DNA from: Cryptomeria japonica
Taxonomy: Eukaryota > Streptophyta > Pinopsida > Cupressales > Cupressaceae
Direction: 5' to 3'
Length of the DNA: 64,000 bases
Assembly: GCF_030272615.1 (NCBI RefSeq)
Contig: NC_081406.1
Location: 473,616,900-473,680,899 of the forward strand
The notes beneath the pieces were generated by a model. The model was not told the origin of the DNA and made no database searches. It saw nothing but the letters and a program-made list of their open reading frames with translations. Position 1 is the stretch's first letter, and each line of letters starts with the position of its first letter. Of this stretch, positions 45,098 through 55,993 are shown piece by piece. The translations under genes and the position numbers were made by a program.

Positions 45098-48000
45098 ATG
45101 AAGTTCAAAAAGAAAGAGCTTCATCCAGTCTTTCCTCCTTCATCTGTATCATCCAAAATTGACAATATAAGAGATATAGAGATAGGACAAGTTGACCTTG
45201 ATGGATTCTTGAAAAGAGTTAAAGAGTTGTCAATGTCCTACAAGATGGAACCTACCATCACCAGTGGAATTCATTTAGTTATGGTCATTCCTATGTCGAC
45301 ACAGAACCCTGAGTTTGTGTTAGCCTTAGCTAACCGATATGATCCAGTGAGCAAGGCAGTAAAAGATGCAGAGGGAAATAAGACTCTCATTAGGCTTGAT
45401 GATGATTTATTTGACACAAAGGGTTCCCAGTTTCTAACACTTATCACAAGTGGATGTATCAATGCATTCAAATCATTAGGCAAAATAAGAAGAAAACATA
45501 CTAGGGTAAGTAGATTGTTGATGCATTATCTGAGAAGTTGACCAAAGTACCCACCACCTTGAAATTCTATATGAATTCATATCTTGTATATGCAACTGCC
45601 TCAAGAAGGCATTTGCTAGGTTTATCTACTATAGGAGACAGGAGTTAGATTCTTGTTTATCAATATTTCACATAGTTGAGTCTCAAGGAGAGTTTGCATC
45701 ATTTCAGGAGAGTCAATGATGCTTTCTTCTCTTAGTACATGTGCATGTTTGATAAGGATCTTTGAAAGAAGAGAGTATTGAATGAGGCCTGGAATGTTGT
45801 GAACCAATATGGTTGTATCCTTTTACAATTCCCTACATTCACATATCTCGGGATTGGATGTTTTAATTGTGAGCCTTTCATGCTTCCTAGGTATCCATCA
45901 AAAAATATCATTCTCATGTAGATGGCTTGTCAGATGATAGCATTACACGAGTGCCAATCTCGGGCTCACAAGACTAGTCTTAAGTTCTTCATCACCATTG
46001 GGAGACATTCTATTAATTATATCTACAAGGCTTGAGCCATGGAAGAGGAAACGAGGAGAGTGACAATGAAATTCTTCAACTCCAAGAAACATTTTGACTA
46101 TTGGGGTATGAAGAATAAGATCAAGAAAAGTTACACTTATGTTCATTGGATTGAGGATGCATGAATTAGCTGTAGAATAGAAGAGGATATTGGGAGACTT
46201 GATTGTTGTCATCTGACAAAAGAATAAATTGGGAACCTAAATCTTGCCCATATCTCTAAAGATTTTGAAGGTGATGGTGATATTTTGGATCCTACATGTG
46301 AAAAAAAATTCATATTTGTCTTATATCCTTTGAGAATCTTTGACTTCCCTTGATTTAATGGTCCCAGAAGGAAAACACCTCAATAAGGTCTAGGTTCAAA
46401 AATATTCTTGCCAATACCAATGTTTGGTTAGCTTAGTAATGTATTTAGTTTAAGTCCTTCCAGACCGAATCTAAAGATGACACTACAGGGCCTGTGAGAA
46501 AGACTTCAGAGCTAAGAACAAAGAATAGATAGGACACGACAACTTAGAAGGCTCCCAAGTTCAAATTCGCAGTGGGAACTATTTTCAGGGTTAAAATTAA
46601 TCATCAAATAATCAGATATAAAAGAGAGAATGCCAACTCTAAATCAAATTTAATTAACTCCATTTTGATTCTGCATCGTGGCTTCCATTTCTCTTCTCCA
46701 AATTGTGTTGTAGGTGGATCTCAGGTGTTGCACTGGGATTCCTACATATGATAGACACAATTGTTTTGAAGATAGTGATTCTAGATTGAAATTGAGAAAT
46801 GAGGTTGAATTTATAGATTTTTGAGACAGTTTGGGTGAGATTTGGAACTGAAGTGTTGATTGATAGTTAAACTGATTTGATTGATCAATTAATTCATTTT
46901 GATTGATTTATTAAGTGGATTGATTGAAAAGATATCTAATTTGATTGACTAGATGACTCAATTGATTAGCCAATTGATTAGATAGATTGGATAGTTAATT
47001 GAATTGATTGAGGAGAAGATTGAATTGATTGAAGAGAAGAATGAATAGATTGGTCGGTCGACTGAATTGATTGGGGAGAGGATTGAAATAGATTGATTAG
47101 TCAAAAAAGGTGATTAGGAGTGAAAAGGGGAGATTGGAGAGTTAACTAAGTTAACTAATTAGTTAATTGATTTGATCAATCAGTTATGATTTTTAACATG
47201 TGTTGTAGGAGATTGAATTGAAATTCATTTTTATTTTGATTTGAATTTGAATTTTGATTTTTGAACGATGAAATGCACATGAGATTAACTGAAATTTATT
47301 GAAATTCAAATTTGGTGAAATGTGATTTTGGGGGAAATGAAATTTGATGGAATTAGATGAAATTTGAATTTTGGGAAATGGAGGAAAAAGTTAATTAATT
47401 AAATAATTTAAATGAAATTATTTAATCATTGGAAATAGAGTTAATTAAATAATAAAAAAAAATTAATTAAGAAAATTAATCATAATTAATTAAATAATTA
47501 ATATTTGAGAAGGGGGTTAAATGATGATTGATTAAGAAGTGGAAATTGAATTATTAGTAATGATTGAAACCAATGCTTGAATTAGTTTAGAAGAACAAAT
47601 TAGATTAATTAAATAATTAAAGAATTATTTAACTAATAAGACGATAAATTAGTACATGATTCATGAGACATTTTTACTTGTCTACAGGAATAGGTAAGAG
47701 CCAAGGGAAATCATCTACCCAAGAGACTCAATTTGATGATGGACTTGATGAAGAAGATGATGAAGGTGAGCGAGAGGGTTAAGAAGAGCCCGAAAAGGAA
47801 CAAGATGAAAAAGGATTTGATGAGGAGGGATTACTAAAAATCCCAAGTACTTCTTGGTCTCAAGAGATACGAGAAGGTGTTCCTCCTACGTCATATGATG
47901 CTACACATACAAATTTAGTTTTAGTTTCTGACACTATTCCTTTTGGCTCCACTATCTCATGTTCATCTTAGGCTCTTGTCATCCATGTCATTCCTTCTAC

Positions 48001-49423
48001 AACTACCAGTGAGTCCACCCTTGACACACGTCATGATAACATTAAGAGTGTATTTCTTCCTAATCTGTCCAAGGTAACTTCTTCCATGTTGGAGGATTTT
48101 GATAGGTTTATATTAGAAAATCAACTTCCTCCTAAGATTTCTATTGCTCAAAATCCACCTACCATTGTTACCTCCACTCCACCCATAGTTACCATAAGGA
48201 TTCAATCTCAAGAATTGGCATCACAAGTGTAAACTATTGTAGTGGATGATGATACACCTCTGCCACCTTGTCTAGTGTCTAACACTCCCAAGAGAAAAAG
48301 AAAGCCATCTCTCTAGATGGCATTTATTTCAATCAGTTGATTCCTACTAGGCCCAAAGGTGCAAATAAGGCCAAAACTTTATCCAAGGTGAAAGTGGATA
48401 AGTCAAAGAATAAATATGTAGAGATGACAATTCCTCCTCCAAATACAAATTTTGATAAAGTGCAATCCATAGACTATGCCATCAACATGATTAACCTAGG
48501 CAATCAGACACATGAAGGAAAAGTGGAAGATGCTCAAGCATCTTTCAAGTATCTTGTGGCAATGTTTAATGAAGAATAGGTCAAGAAGGATAAATTGAAG
48601 AAATGAGTAGATCAACTCACAAATGTCTTGATCAAGATAACCAAGTCATCAGAGGTAATTGAACCAATCATCTCATCATTGGATGAACATATAATTAAGC
48701 AAGCTAAATAGGTCAATTCTCATGGGAGAACAATTGGTGAGTGGATGGATAGATTGTTGAGTCAAGGGACTCATATCTTATGTTCAACAGTTACTCTGAT
48801 AAATAATCTTGAAGATGTAAAATATGAGTTGGATAAAACTTTGGATATATTCTCAAATGAATTAGAGACATATGACAAAAACTTAGACTCTTGGTTAAAG
48901 TTAGAAGATTTCCAATTAGATGTTCCAGTTGATAATAGATTACTTCCTTCAAGAGACATATATATTGAATAAAGGGAGGTACTAGAACATCAAATGAACA
49001 CCCTAGAGGCACTTATCAAAGATATGAGAAAAGCTCAGAGTGAATGTAATGACAAGGGAAAGGATATCATTGAGAAGATATCAACACTTCCTTACACCTT
49101 CCTCAATGAAAACCAAAAGCCTCTTCACGAAGATTCCATTATCAAAGAATTCAGTTTGCTTGTTGGTGAAGAAGTTGATAAATAGGTGTTCTCATTATCT
49201 TCAATTGATAAGTTAATAGATATCCAGTTAATCTGGATGATTTGGCCTCTCTTTTGAAAAAAAACATAAGAAATGCTACATGAGCCTCAGAGATTCCATC
49301 ACTTGGGTCAAAGTCATTACAAGCCATACCAAAGGACCCAATGAAGAGTACATGAAGGCAATTCTATATAAATTTGAGAATTTCATGAAGCAAGACCAAA
49401 ATGTAGTGCCTAGTGACACTTAG
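45098..49423 (+). pseudogene. Second long pol-less ORF, decayed, function unknown
   Basis: ATG at 45098 opens MKFKKKELHPVFPPSSVSSK, and 147 codons are open. The frame then continues through stops with readable protein such as QFPTFTYLGIGCFNCEPF and PFMLPRYPS (about 45825-45900). After an AT-rich interruption (46575-47690) there is an acidic segment (QFDDGLDEEDDEGERE), a Ser/Thr/Pro-rich part, a basic part (RPKGANKAKTLSKVKVDKSK at 48346) and a helical coiled-coil region (48480-49420), ending SDT at 49421-49423. Many stops (48580, 48970, 49183) and shifts. The order of globular, acidic/basic linker and coiled coil resembles the ORF at 15617, but I cannot align the globular parts. No nuclease, polymerase or Gag motif is seen. 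Confidence 0.6.
46575..47690. other. AT-rich interruption in the long ORF
   Basis: About 1.1 kb with repeated TTGATTGATT and AATTAATTAAAT motifs and no coding potential. It separates two coding-like parts of the same ORF; the right edge reads TTGTCTACAG before coding resumes, like a splice acceptor. It may be an intron or a further insertion; no target duplication was found. Confidence 0.4.
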
Positions 49424-50604
49424 TATTTTTAATAATTTAGGAGTTGTAGGTGCATTTTTGTAATAAGACTTTGACACCTCAAGTGTCATTTTGTATCTAG
49501 AGTACGCATGAGTTCTAAGTCAAATAGGATTATTCTTTGATGTAGTCATAGTTTTTCCTAGATTATCTCATCGCATATCACCTATATATATATGAGAGGT
49601 TGCTTATTGTAATTAGTATCTTTAATATATATGTAACAAAATTTTGTCGAAGTGAAGAACAAATTGAAACTTTGAGTTCACATTGTTGTTTTGCAAATTT
49701 GATCAAATAAGAGGAAAGCTTTGGTATTTAGAATTTGTGTTGGATACAACGTGTCTTATGGTGAGAGTGTTCTTACATCATTCTTGTTATAAATTCTTAT
49801 TTTCATTAAGTAAAGGTGTTGTGGAAAGATATTATTAAAGAGTAGAAATAAGTGTTGATTTGTGTACTTCGTGTCATATTTCAGCTCTTGTTAAATAGAA
49901 TTAGTAATTAGCTAAGATATATCATTTTGAAGACTTTGAGCTTCATCTTGTTATTTTGAGGAAAAGTTATGAAAAATGTAATAAGATAGCATTTCAAAGA
50001 ATTTGTGCTTTGTTTTGTCATCTGTAAGGAGGCTATGATTCAAAGACTTTGAGTTTCATTTCTTTATTTTCAAGAAAAGATTATCAAAAAGTTGTAATTA
50101 GAGATCAAGATAAAGACATTGTGCTTTACTTTGATTATCTTACTTAATACTATAGGTTACATAAGAAGTTATTTGAAGAAAGGTTGATAGGATAACAATG
50201 ACTTGTGAGACTTTGAACTCAAACACTATTCTCTCATCCCAGAGAAAGCAATGAAGGACTTTGAGACTTCATGGAAACTTTGCTTCTTTATTTTGTATTA
50301 TTCATTCACATGCTATAAGTTGTTTATTTGTAACTTTGAAACTGTAAAAATCATTGCTGCTTCAAATTGTAAATTCTTTCCTGAAAAAAGAGGAGAGAAT
50401 AACATATATTCTAAAGAGAGAATAGGATGATGTACTAGTCATGTTTAAATTCGAAATCTTAATGTTAATTGTGTTCTAAATAAAGAGAGTAGTAAAAAAA
50501 AGGGGGATTCTTCCCTTATAAATTAAGAGAGATTTAATCTTGCATACTGTGGCTGAAACCACAATTTTGTAAACTTCCACAGTTTGCAAAATTTTCACCC
50601 AATA
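49424..50604 (+). other. 3' part of the 8.3-kb insertion with degenerate repeats
   Basis: No coding region. Between about 49660 and 50300 a loose unit reading AAAGACTTTGAGCTTCAT followed by a T-rich stretch occurs about eight times at 50-90-bp spacing. A TATATATATATGAGAGG motif lies near 49585, TATA-like. It could be a diverged LTR without a visible partner. Confidence 0.45.
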
Positions 50605-50609
50605 AGATA

Positions 50610-50891
50610 CTCCCCATGCACTCTGCTCAGAATAATTTTGACAATTTCTTCATCTTCGATCATCAAAAAGACATTCCATAAATTGAAACCCTTGCTTTGC
50701 CTTAATTCCCTAATCTTTTTATGATCATATTCTTCCAAAGAAACATGAATATACCAACAAGCATCTTCCTTAAACATAATTTGATCATTGACTCTAGAAA
50801 AAGATCCAACAAGATCTATTTCTGACAGAATAAAAGGCTTTAATCCATACATTGGTCTAGGTTCATTATTGATACCTACAATTTTTGCCAT
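50610..50891 (-). pseudogene. N-terminal part of the decayed long unknown ORF
   Basis: ATG at 50891 opens MAKIVGINNEPRPMYGLKPF and continues to IILSRVHGEYL at about 50612, where the 8.3-kb insertion begins. IILSRVHGEYL matches FVLSRVHDDFMWL of the ORF at 15617, and upstream VNDQIMFKEDACWYI matches LDRVLLVEDVRFFTKC at the same distance. The remaining C-terminal part is at 40578-42302. Confidence 0.75.
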
Positions 50892-51289
50892 TATCCCAAG
50901 TTATTACTTTTTAAATCTCTTTCTCACACTTTTGCTTGAATTTGCTCCTTTCACTCTCCTTCGCTTCTCAAATCGCAAGTGCATAAATGATCGAAATTGC
51001 CAAAATAAATACTCACAAATAAGGTCTTCAAAAAGTTGATACACTATTTATCGAACCTCTGAAAAATTGCTTCCAAGCCATAATATAAACTCTAATACTC
51101 TGGAAAATTACCACACATATATGCCATGCTAAGGAGAATCCTAGCATCAAACCAAGAGGGGTTGAAAATATTATTTTTCATTGATGCTCCCCCTCAAACC
51201 TTGTTGCTTGAGTCAATTACCAGAAGAAGGAACTACATCCACAGTGGATGTCAAGCCACCTTCAATATTTCTTCGCCCTTCACTTCTGA
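50892..51289 (-). other. Non-coding leader between gag-like part and long ORF
   Basis: It matches in position the leader at 15071-15616 of the related element. No frame or clear promoter motif is seen; the sequence is AT-rich. Confidence 0.5.
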
Positions 51290-51816
51290 TTTCTTTATGC
51301 ATATTGTCTTTCCTTTTCTTTAGAATCCACTCTATTCTTTGGAAAAGCATTCCTTCCTTTACCACTTATACAAACTCTTACAATGTTTCCAACACCATTA
51401 CAGTTATAACATACCAGACCATTATGCATCATATTTCTAGTCACATTTCTCCTAACATTCTTATGCCTGCACTCAACAACTTTGTGCCCATATCTATTGC
51501 AAAACATAACAATATCCATTGAAAGATCTAACATTTTTGTTCACATTCATTTTGCTTCTACACTCACCAGCCTTAGCCTGAAACTTGTTGCAAAATGACA
51601 ATACCCATTGAAAGAGTGATTCCTTGTCTGATTTCTACACCCACTTGCTTTATGCCCTACCTAATTGCATGAAAAACAATTTCCTTTAAAAGATAAATAC
51701 CTAGGAGAATCAGGAGGAGGTCTCTATTCCATCACATACTTCCAGAAAGTCTTCTTATCCTTAATAGCATTCTTCAATCCTTTATCATTTCCTTCATTAT
51801 CCTTTCAACATTCACC
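51290..51816 (-). pseudogene. Gag-like zinc-knuckle region of the old pol-less element
   Basis: On the minus strand several decayed CCHC units follow each other, separated by about 25-30 residues: VGHKASGC, FCNRYGHKVVEC (51505-51470) and CYNCNGVGNIVRVC (about 51410-51370). Units share a YGHK-x-x-x-C core and N-rich spacers, so they arose by internal duplication. Stops interrupt the frame. This corresponds to the knuckle array at 14458-14960 of the other pol-less element. Confidence 0.65.
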
Positions 51817-51821
51817 AATAT

Positions 51822-52976
51822 TGTTGGCATAAGACACTATTTCAGTGATGCTCCAGTGAAGATTGATGATGTTTGGTGCATGAGATTTCTTAGGAGTTTT
51901 TATTGATGACAACTCATCTTATTGATCTTATCTGGTATGGTGTTTGGGATATCCGAATGTCTTGACTAAGTTTTGGTATGTCTGTCGATGATACTCAGTG
52001 TATAGTTTTGGTGAGCATTTCTCATTTCTGGTGATGTGTTTTTGGTTTAAGTGATTATAGTTAAGTTGATTGAGTATGAGAAGTATATTATCATGCAATC
52101 CTATCCTCCGTTGTTGTTTCTTAAGCATGTTAGAAGGTCTGGTATCCGTTAGAGCAGTAAAATAGGGTTATCTTCATAATTGGTGGTGTAACGTGTGGAC
52201 CAGATTCTTTGAGGTGATTTTGGTGGTTGTTGGTAAGTTTGAGGTATTGGATCGACTTATGGGAAGTGCGTGATCATATGTTTTAGATATGGTTTTGTGA
52301 AGATTTGAGCCGACTTGAAGCTACACGTTTCATATTTTGAGAAGTCGACTCGTGGGAGATCAATTTTGGTAGTGAGGATATATAAGAGCGACTTGGATAA
52401 TGTTTTTGTGTGATGATATGACATGGAAGATGATTTTGGGAGCGATTGAGTGCAATTTCACGTGCACACCTTAAGTTTTGTTGATCCATTAATCAATAGT
52501 AGAGCAAAATAGAGCAGTTTATTAGAACAACAACATCGAATCACTTTGTGCCTAATCGAAACTATCATTTGGCATAGTTAGATGTTTTTCTTCAGTTCAT
52601 TACTCATTGTAATCATTTTGTATTAGCCTGTAAGGCAGTGACCCTTCCTCCAGGTTGTAGCCCTTTTGTAATTAAGCAATGAGCTTTAGGCAGTGTGCCT
52701 AAATGCATGTGCATTCCCCTCATGTAATATCGTTCTACTGTTGGCCATAGCATAATAATATTGTGGGTTCAAATCCCATCGTGGTTTTTTCCTTTCTGGG
52801 TTTCCACGTAAAAATATTGGTGTTATGGTTATGTGCTTATTTGCTTTGTGTTTCTGGATTTCAGTTTCTTACTTGTGCATCCGGTGGATAAAGAATCAGG
52901 TTAACAAATTTGATAACTGCAAAACATTGAATCACCCCCCCCCCCCCCCACCTTGCAGTGTTCATTGATTCCAACA
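51822..52976 (+). mobile_element. Solo LTR in the gag-like region
   Basis: This 1155-bp unit starts TGTTGGCATAAG and ends GATTCCAACA. The flanks AATAT (51817-51821) and AATCT (52977-52981) agree at 4 of 5 bases. TATATAAGAGC near 52378 suits a TATA box, and a run of about 15 C residues preceded by GAATCA lies near 52930-52950. It is plus-oriented, opposite to its host element. Confidence 0.85.
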
Positions 52977-53704
52977 AATCTTTCCATGATTTTGAAACTA
53001 CAAGACAAATTCCTAAATCTCTTTTCCACCTTTTAGACTTAAGCCATTGCCAACATGATCTCTAGCATCTTGAGTTCCCTTTTTCAGATTTGACACTTTT
53101 TTTCAAGTTTCAAGCATTCCTTAGACTTCTCATCAAGATCTGTTTCATAATCATCAATAGCTCTTTTTCCTTTGTCAACTAAACCCTTCAAAAAAGTAAT
53201 CTTCTCAACAACCTTCTTGTACTTGTCTATGCAATCATCCAGATCAACTAACACAACTCTCAATTCTCCTTCCATATCGACAATTCCTTCAACATCAGAA
53301 TCAAGTTAACAAATTTGATAACTACAAAACACCGATTCACCCCCCCCCCCCCTCTTGCAGTGTTCATTGATTCCAACAAATCTTTGCATGATTTTGAAAC
53401 TACAAGACAAATTCCTAAATCTCTTTTCCACCTTTTAGACTTAAGCCATTACCAATATGATCTCTAGCATCTTGAGTTCCCTTTTCAGATTTGACACTTT
53501 TTTTTTCAAGTTTCAAGCATTCCTTAGACTTCTCATCAAGGCCTGTTTCATAATCATCAATAGCTCTTTTTCCTTTGTCAACTAAACCCCTTCAAAAAAG
53601 TAATCTTCTCAACAACCTTTGTGTACTTGTCTATGCAATCATCCAGATCAACTAACACAACTCTCAATTCTCCTTCCATATCGACAACTCCTTCAATATC
53701 ATTC
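52893..53704. repeat. 404-bp tandem duplication
   Basis: Copy A is 52893-53296 and copy B 53297-53704; both start AGAATCA and then TTAACAAATTTGATAACT. Each includes the last 85 or so bases of the solo LTR plus the following gag-like sequence, so the duplication came after the LTR insertion. Confidence 0.9.
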
Positions 53705-53754
53705 CAATCACCTTGATTTAAAGCATCCATATCATTCATCTCTTCTTCAAACAT
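53297..53754 (-). pseudogene. N-terminal coiled-coil part of the old gag-like gene
   Basis: On minus, ATG at 53754 opens MFEEEMNDMDALNQGDWND, then MEGELRVVLVDLDDCIDKY and a charged helical stretch (KVVEKITFLKG). The same protein segment is repeated in 53084-53275 because of the 404-bp duplication. The start is 57 bases after the primer site, as in the element at 12504, whose protein also opens MEG and is a coiled coil. A frameshift near 53587 breaks it. Confidence 0.65.
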
Positions 53755-53810
53755 AGTGTTCAATACTTATAATCTACCTCAAGAGGTTAATCTTATTCAA
53801 GAGGAACCAT

Positions 53811-53822
53811 GCTTTGATACCA
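53811..53822 (-). other. Primer binding site, initiator-Met tRNA
   Basis: TGGTATCAAAGC on the minus strand, two bases after the LTR end. It is the same variant as at 1604-1615. Confidence 0.9.
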
Positions 53823-53824
53823 AT

Positions 53825-55009
53825 TGTTGAACCCAAGGTAGAATTGAGAGAGGGGGGTGAATCAGTCCAAACAAACAATTTCAGCAGCACATAAACAATT
53901 AATGAACAACACATATCCAGCACATGATCACCAAGATTTATACATGGAAAACCCAAATAGGGAAAAAAAATGGTGGGATTCAACCCACAAGATAATCCAC
54001 TATAAATATAAAATATTACAAAGATAGAGCTAACTGCTCTGGACTTGTACACTAAGGCTAACTACTCATGGGACAAGATACAAAGAGGACTTGTAAATCT
54101 TGAAGCTATTTGTACTTAGGGAAAGATACATAAAAATGATCTGAAAAGAAGGATCTCTTGATCATGAAGTTGTTGTTGAACTCTGCATCAAGCAACCAAC
54201 ATCAACACACACAACTCTGATCTCAATTGCCAACACTCTGTCTCAACTTTTTGTCATAGTCACAACACAACTTGCATATCATTTGAACACAAATCTTCTT
54301 CACTTCTCACGCTTCCTTTGATCTTCATACTTCACCATATCATTTACACTTTCTCATTCTGATTACCTAACTCAAACATCCAAATGCCTTATATACAAGA
54401 TAGATCATGAAATAGTAAAACAAGTCAGCTTAAATCAAAATATATATTTTGAACCAAAATTACACATGTTGATCCACTCCAGGAGAAAGAGAGGACCAAA
54501 ACACATCTTCCAAAGATTAATTCACAAATCCACAATCACCATGACCTAACTAATAGAACATCCACATGCTACACATCCATATAAGAAATTACCGATCAAA
54601 ACATACTCTCCAAAGCAAATAACGCAAATCTAGATCTCCACACGTTACAGTGAGACCCATAACACATCAAAAACACTTCTGCAAATTATATCCGAACCTA
54701 AGGATAGGTCAAACATAGAAACTCATGACCAATAATAATCAACACCACAACACCTAAAGAACACAAAGATGTTTCCAGACCTTACAACCATCAAATCCAT
54801 GATACCAAAACTATATCCAATGAAGATAACAAGAATACTCATCATCAACAATAGAATCCAGACCCAAGTACTTCTGAAACAACCAACGCACCAACTACTT
54901 CAACAACAAAATAAGATAACTTTGTACCACATACATTCCAAACCAAATCAGAACAACAAGTTTGACATCAATGACAACCACAACAACACATCAACTCATG
55001 TTTCCAACA
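53825..55009 (-). repeat. 5' LTR of the old pol-less element
   Basis: An 1185-bp LTR: TGTTGAACCC at 53825 and TTTCCAACA at 55009 on plus, i.e. TGTTGGAAAC...GGGTTCAACA on its strand. It contains GTTGTCATTGATGTCAAACTTG near its start, a TATA-like TGTATATAAGG (54387-54397) and the G-run complement of the C-rich motif near 53853. The flank at 55010 reads AATTA; its partner is lost with the outer 3' LTR. Confidence 0.88.
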
Positions 55010-55993
55010 AATTATAATAGAAAGTATGAAAGAGAATAGATTTGAATAGTTGGTTTTGTTTTTAGATAGACTACAATGTTGATTACAAGTATGTCATGAC
55101 TAAAACATCAAGCATGTAGCAGATGACTATGACAATGTTTCAACTATGCATGATATATATTTTAGTGATTCCTTTATGCACAAAAATGGACATATGTTTG
55201 AGGAGGTTCATGATATATGTTTACAAAATCTAGAAATTGGTTTAAACATTATAGCTATGAGAGTATTATTGCAAGGTCTTCAGTAGTTGGAGCACGAACA
55301 CATTGATGTCTTCTAGCTTCTGAATGGAAAAACCTGCAAAATTGACAAGTATTGCAAATGAATATAAATGAAATAAAATTTATTTAATTAGCACAAAGCA
55401 ATTGAAAGAATAAGTGAAATTACTATAATCATGTTAAGTGGCAAAAAAAGTAAATTTCTTGGAAGATATAAAATATAAAATACTATTTTGTTTCTTGGTG
55501 GTAGTTTTTGTAAGCATATAGCTGAACTAGTTTATGAGTCTAAGAAATCTTGTCTTGCAAGTGGTTTAAGTATGAAGTAATTGAGAAATATGAAAATTTA
55601 AAATAAGTAGCACTAAGCAAATGTCAAGCTTGGACACAAAAAAAAGTAGATTTGTTTTGAAACCATAATTAGAGTGATCTATAACAATTGATTACTTACC
55701 TTGAACATTAGACATGTGGGAATTTGTCGAGTCTGCTACACAATCAAGACCCTGAGGAACAAAAACAAAATTGTATTGTAAATGCATATGACAGTCTTCA
55801 CGTGTGTTACAATGATAAAAGCTTACAACTTTTGTGATTAGCATTGAAAATAAATACTAAATACATATTCATAATCATAGAAAAAATATTGCAAATCATT
55901 TCTATTTACCAGTGACATTTTGCGGATCAGGCTCAGTGTCTATTGCATGAGAAAAGATATGGAATCTAAATATAAACTCGTTTTAATTTTCAT
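55010..55993. other. Unassigned AT-rich sequence
   Basis: No terminal repeats and no gene that I can defend. It lies downstream of the B3 pseudogene on the minus strand and may include its 3' region. Confidence 0.5.

Larger units (their letters stand above)
42308..50604 (+). mobile_element. 8.3-kb insertion of unknown class splitting the long ORF
   Basis: Homology of the flanking ORF halves shows that everything between ACATA (42303-42307) and AGATA (50605-50609) was inserted; these two form an imperfect 5-bp duplication (4 of 5). The insert starts TGTTATCC and ends CCCAATA. I find no LTR pair, no terminal inverted repeat and no pol genes. It contains a hairpin array (42509-44959, itself hit by a solo LTR), a promoter-like segment, a long decayed plus-strand ORF (45098-49423) and a repeat-rich 3' part. 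A pol-less retroelement with diverged or lost LTRs is most likely, but the class is open. Confidence 0.6.
40119..55009 (-). mobile_element. Old pol-less LTR retrotransposon, minus strand, heavily interrupted
   Basis: The 5' LTR is 53825-55009, with an initiator-Met primer site at 53811-53822. A polypurine tract (40314-40325) abuts a 3' LTR remnant ending at 40313 whose last 190 bases match the 5' LTR. The interior, read on minus, runs: coiled coil (53297-53754), zinc-knuckle region (51290-51816), N-terminus of a long ORF (50610-50891), then its continuation (40578-42302). That is the same plan as 12504-20415, with homologous long ORFs and no pol. Later events are a solo LTR (51822-52976), a 404-bp duplication and an 8.3-kb insertion (42308-50604). 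The outer part of the 3' LTR is missing; microsatellite lies there instead, so the left boundary is open. Confidence 0.82.

Noticed and set aside
45098-45541. Homology of the 45098 ORF to the 15617 ORF
   Set aside because: Layout is similar but I could not line up conserved blocks by eye, so I keep them as separate families until a profile search is done.
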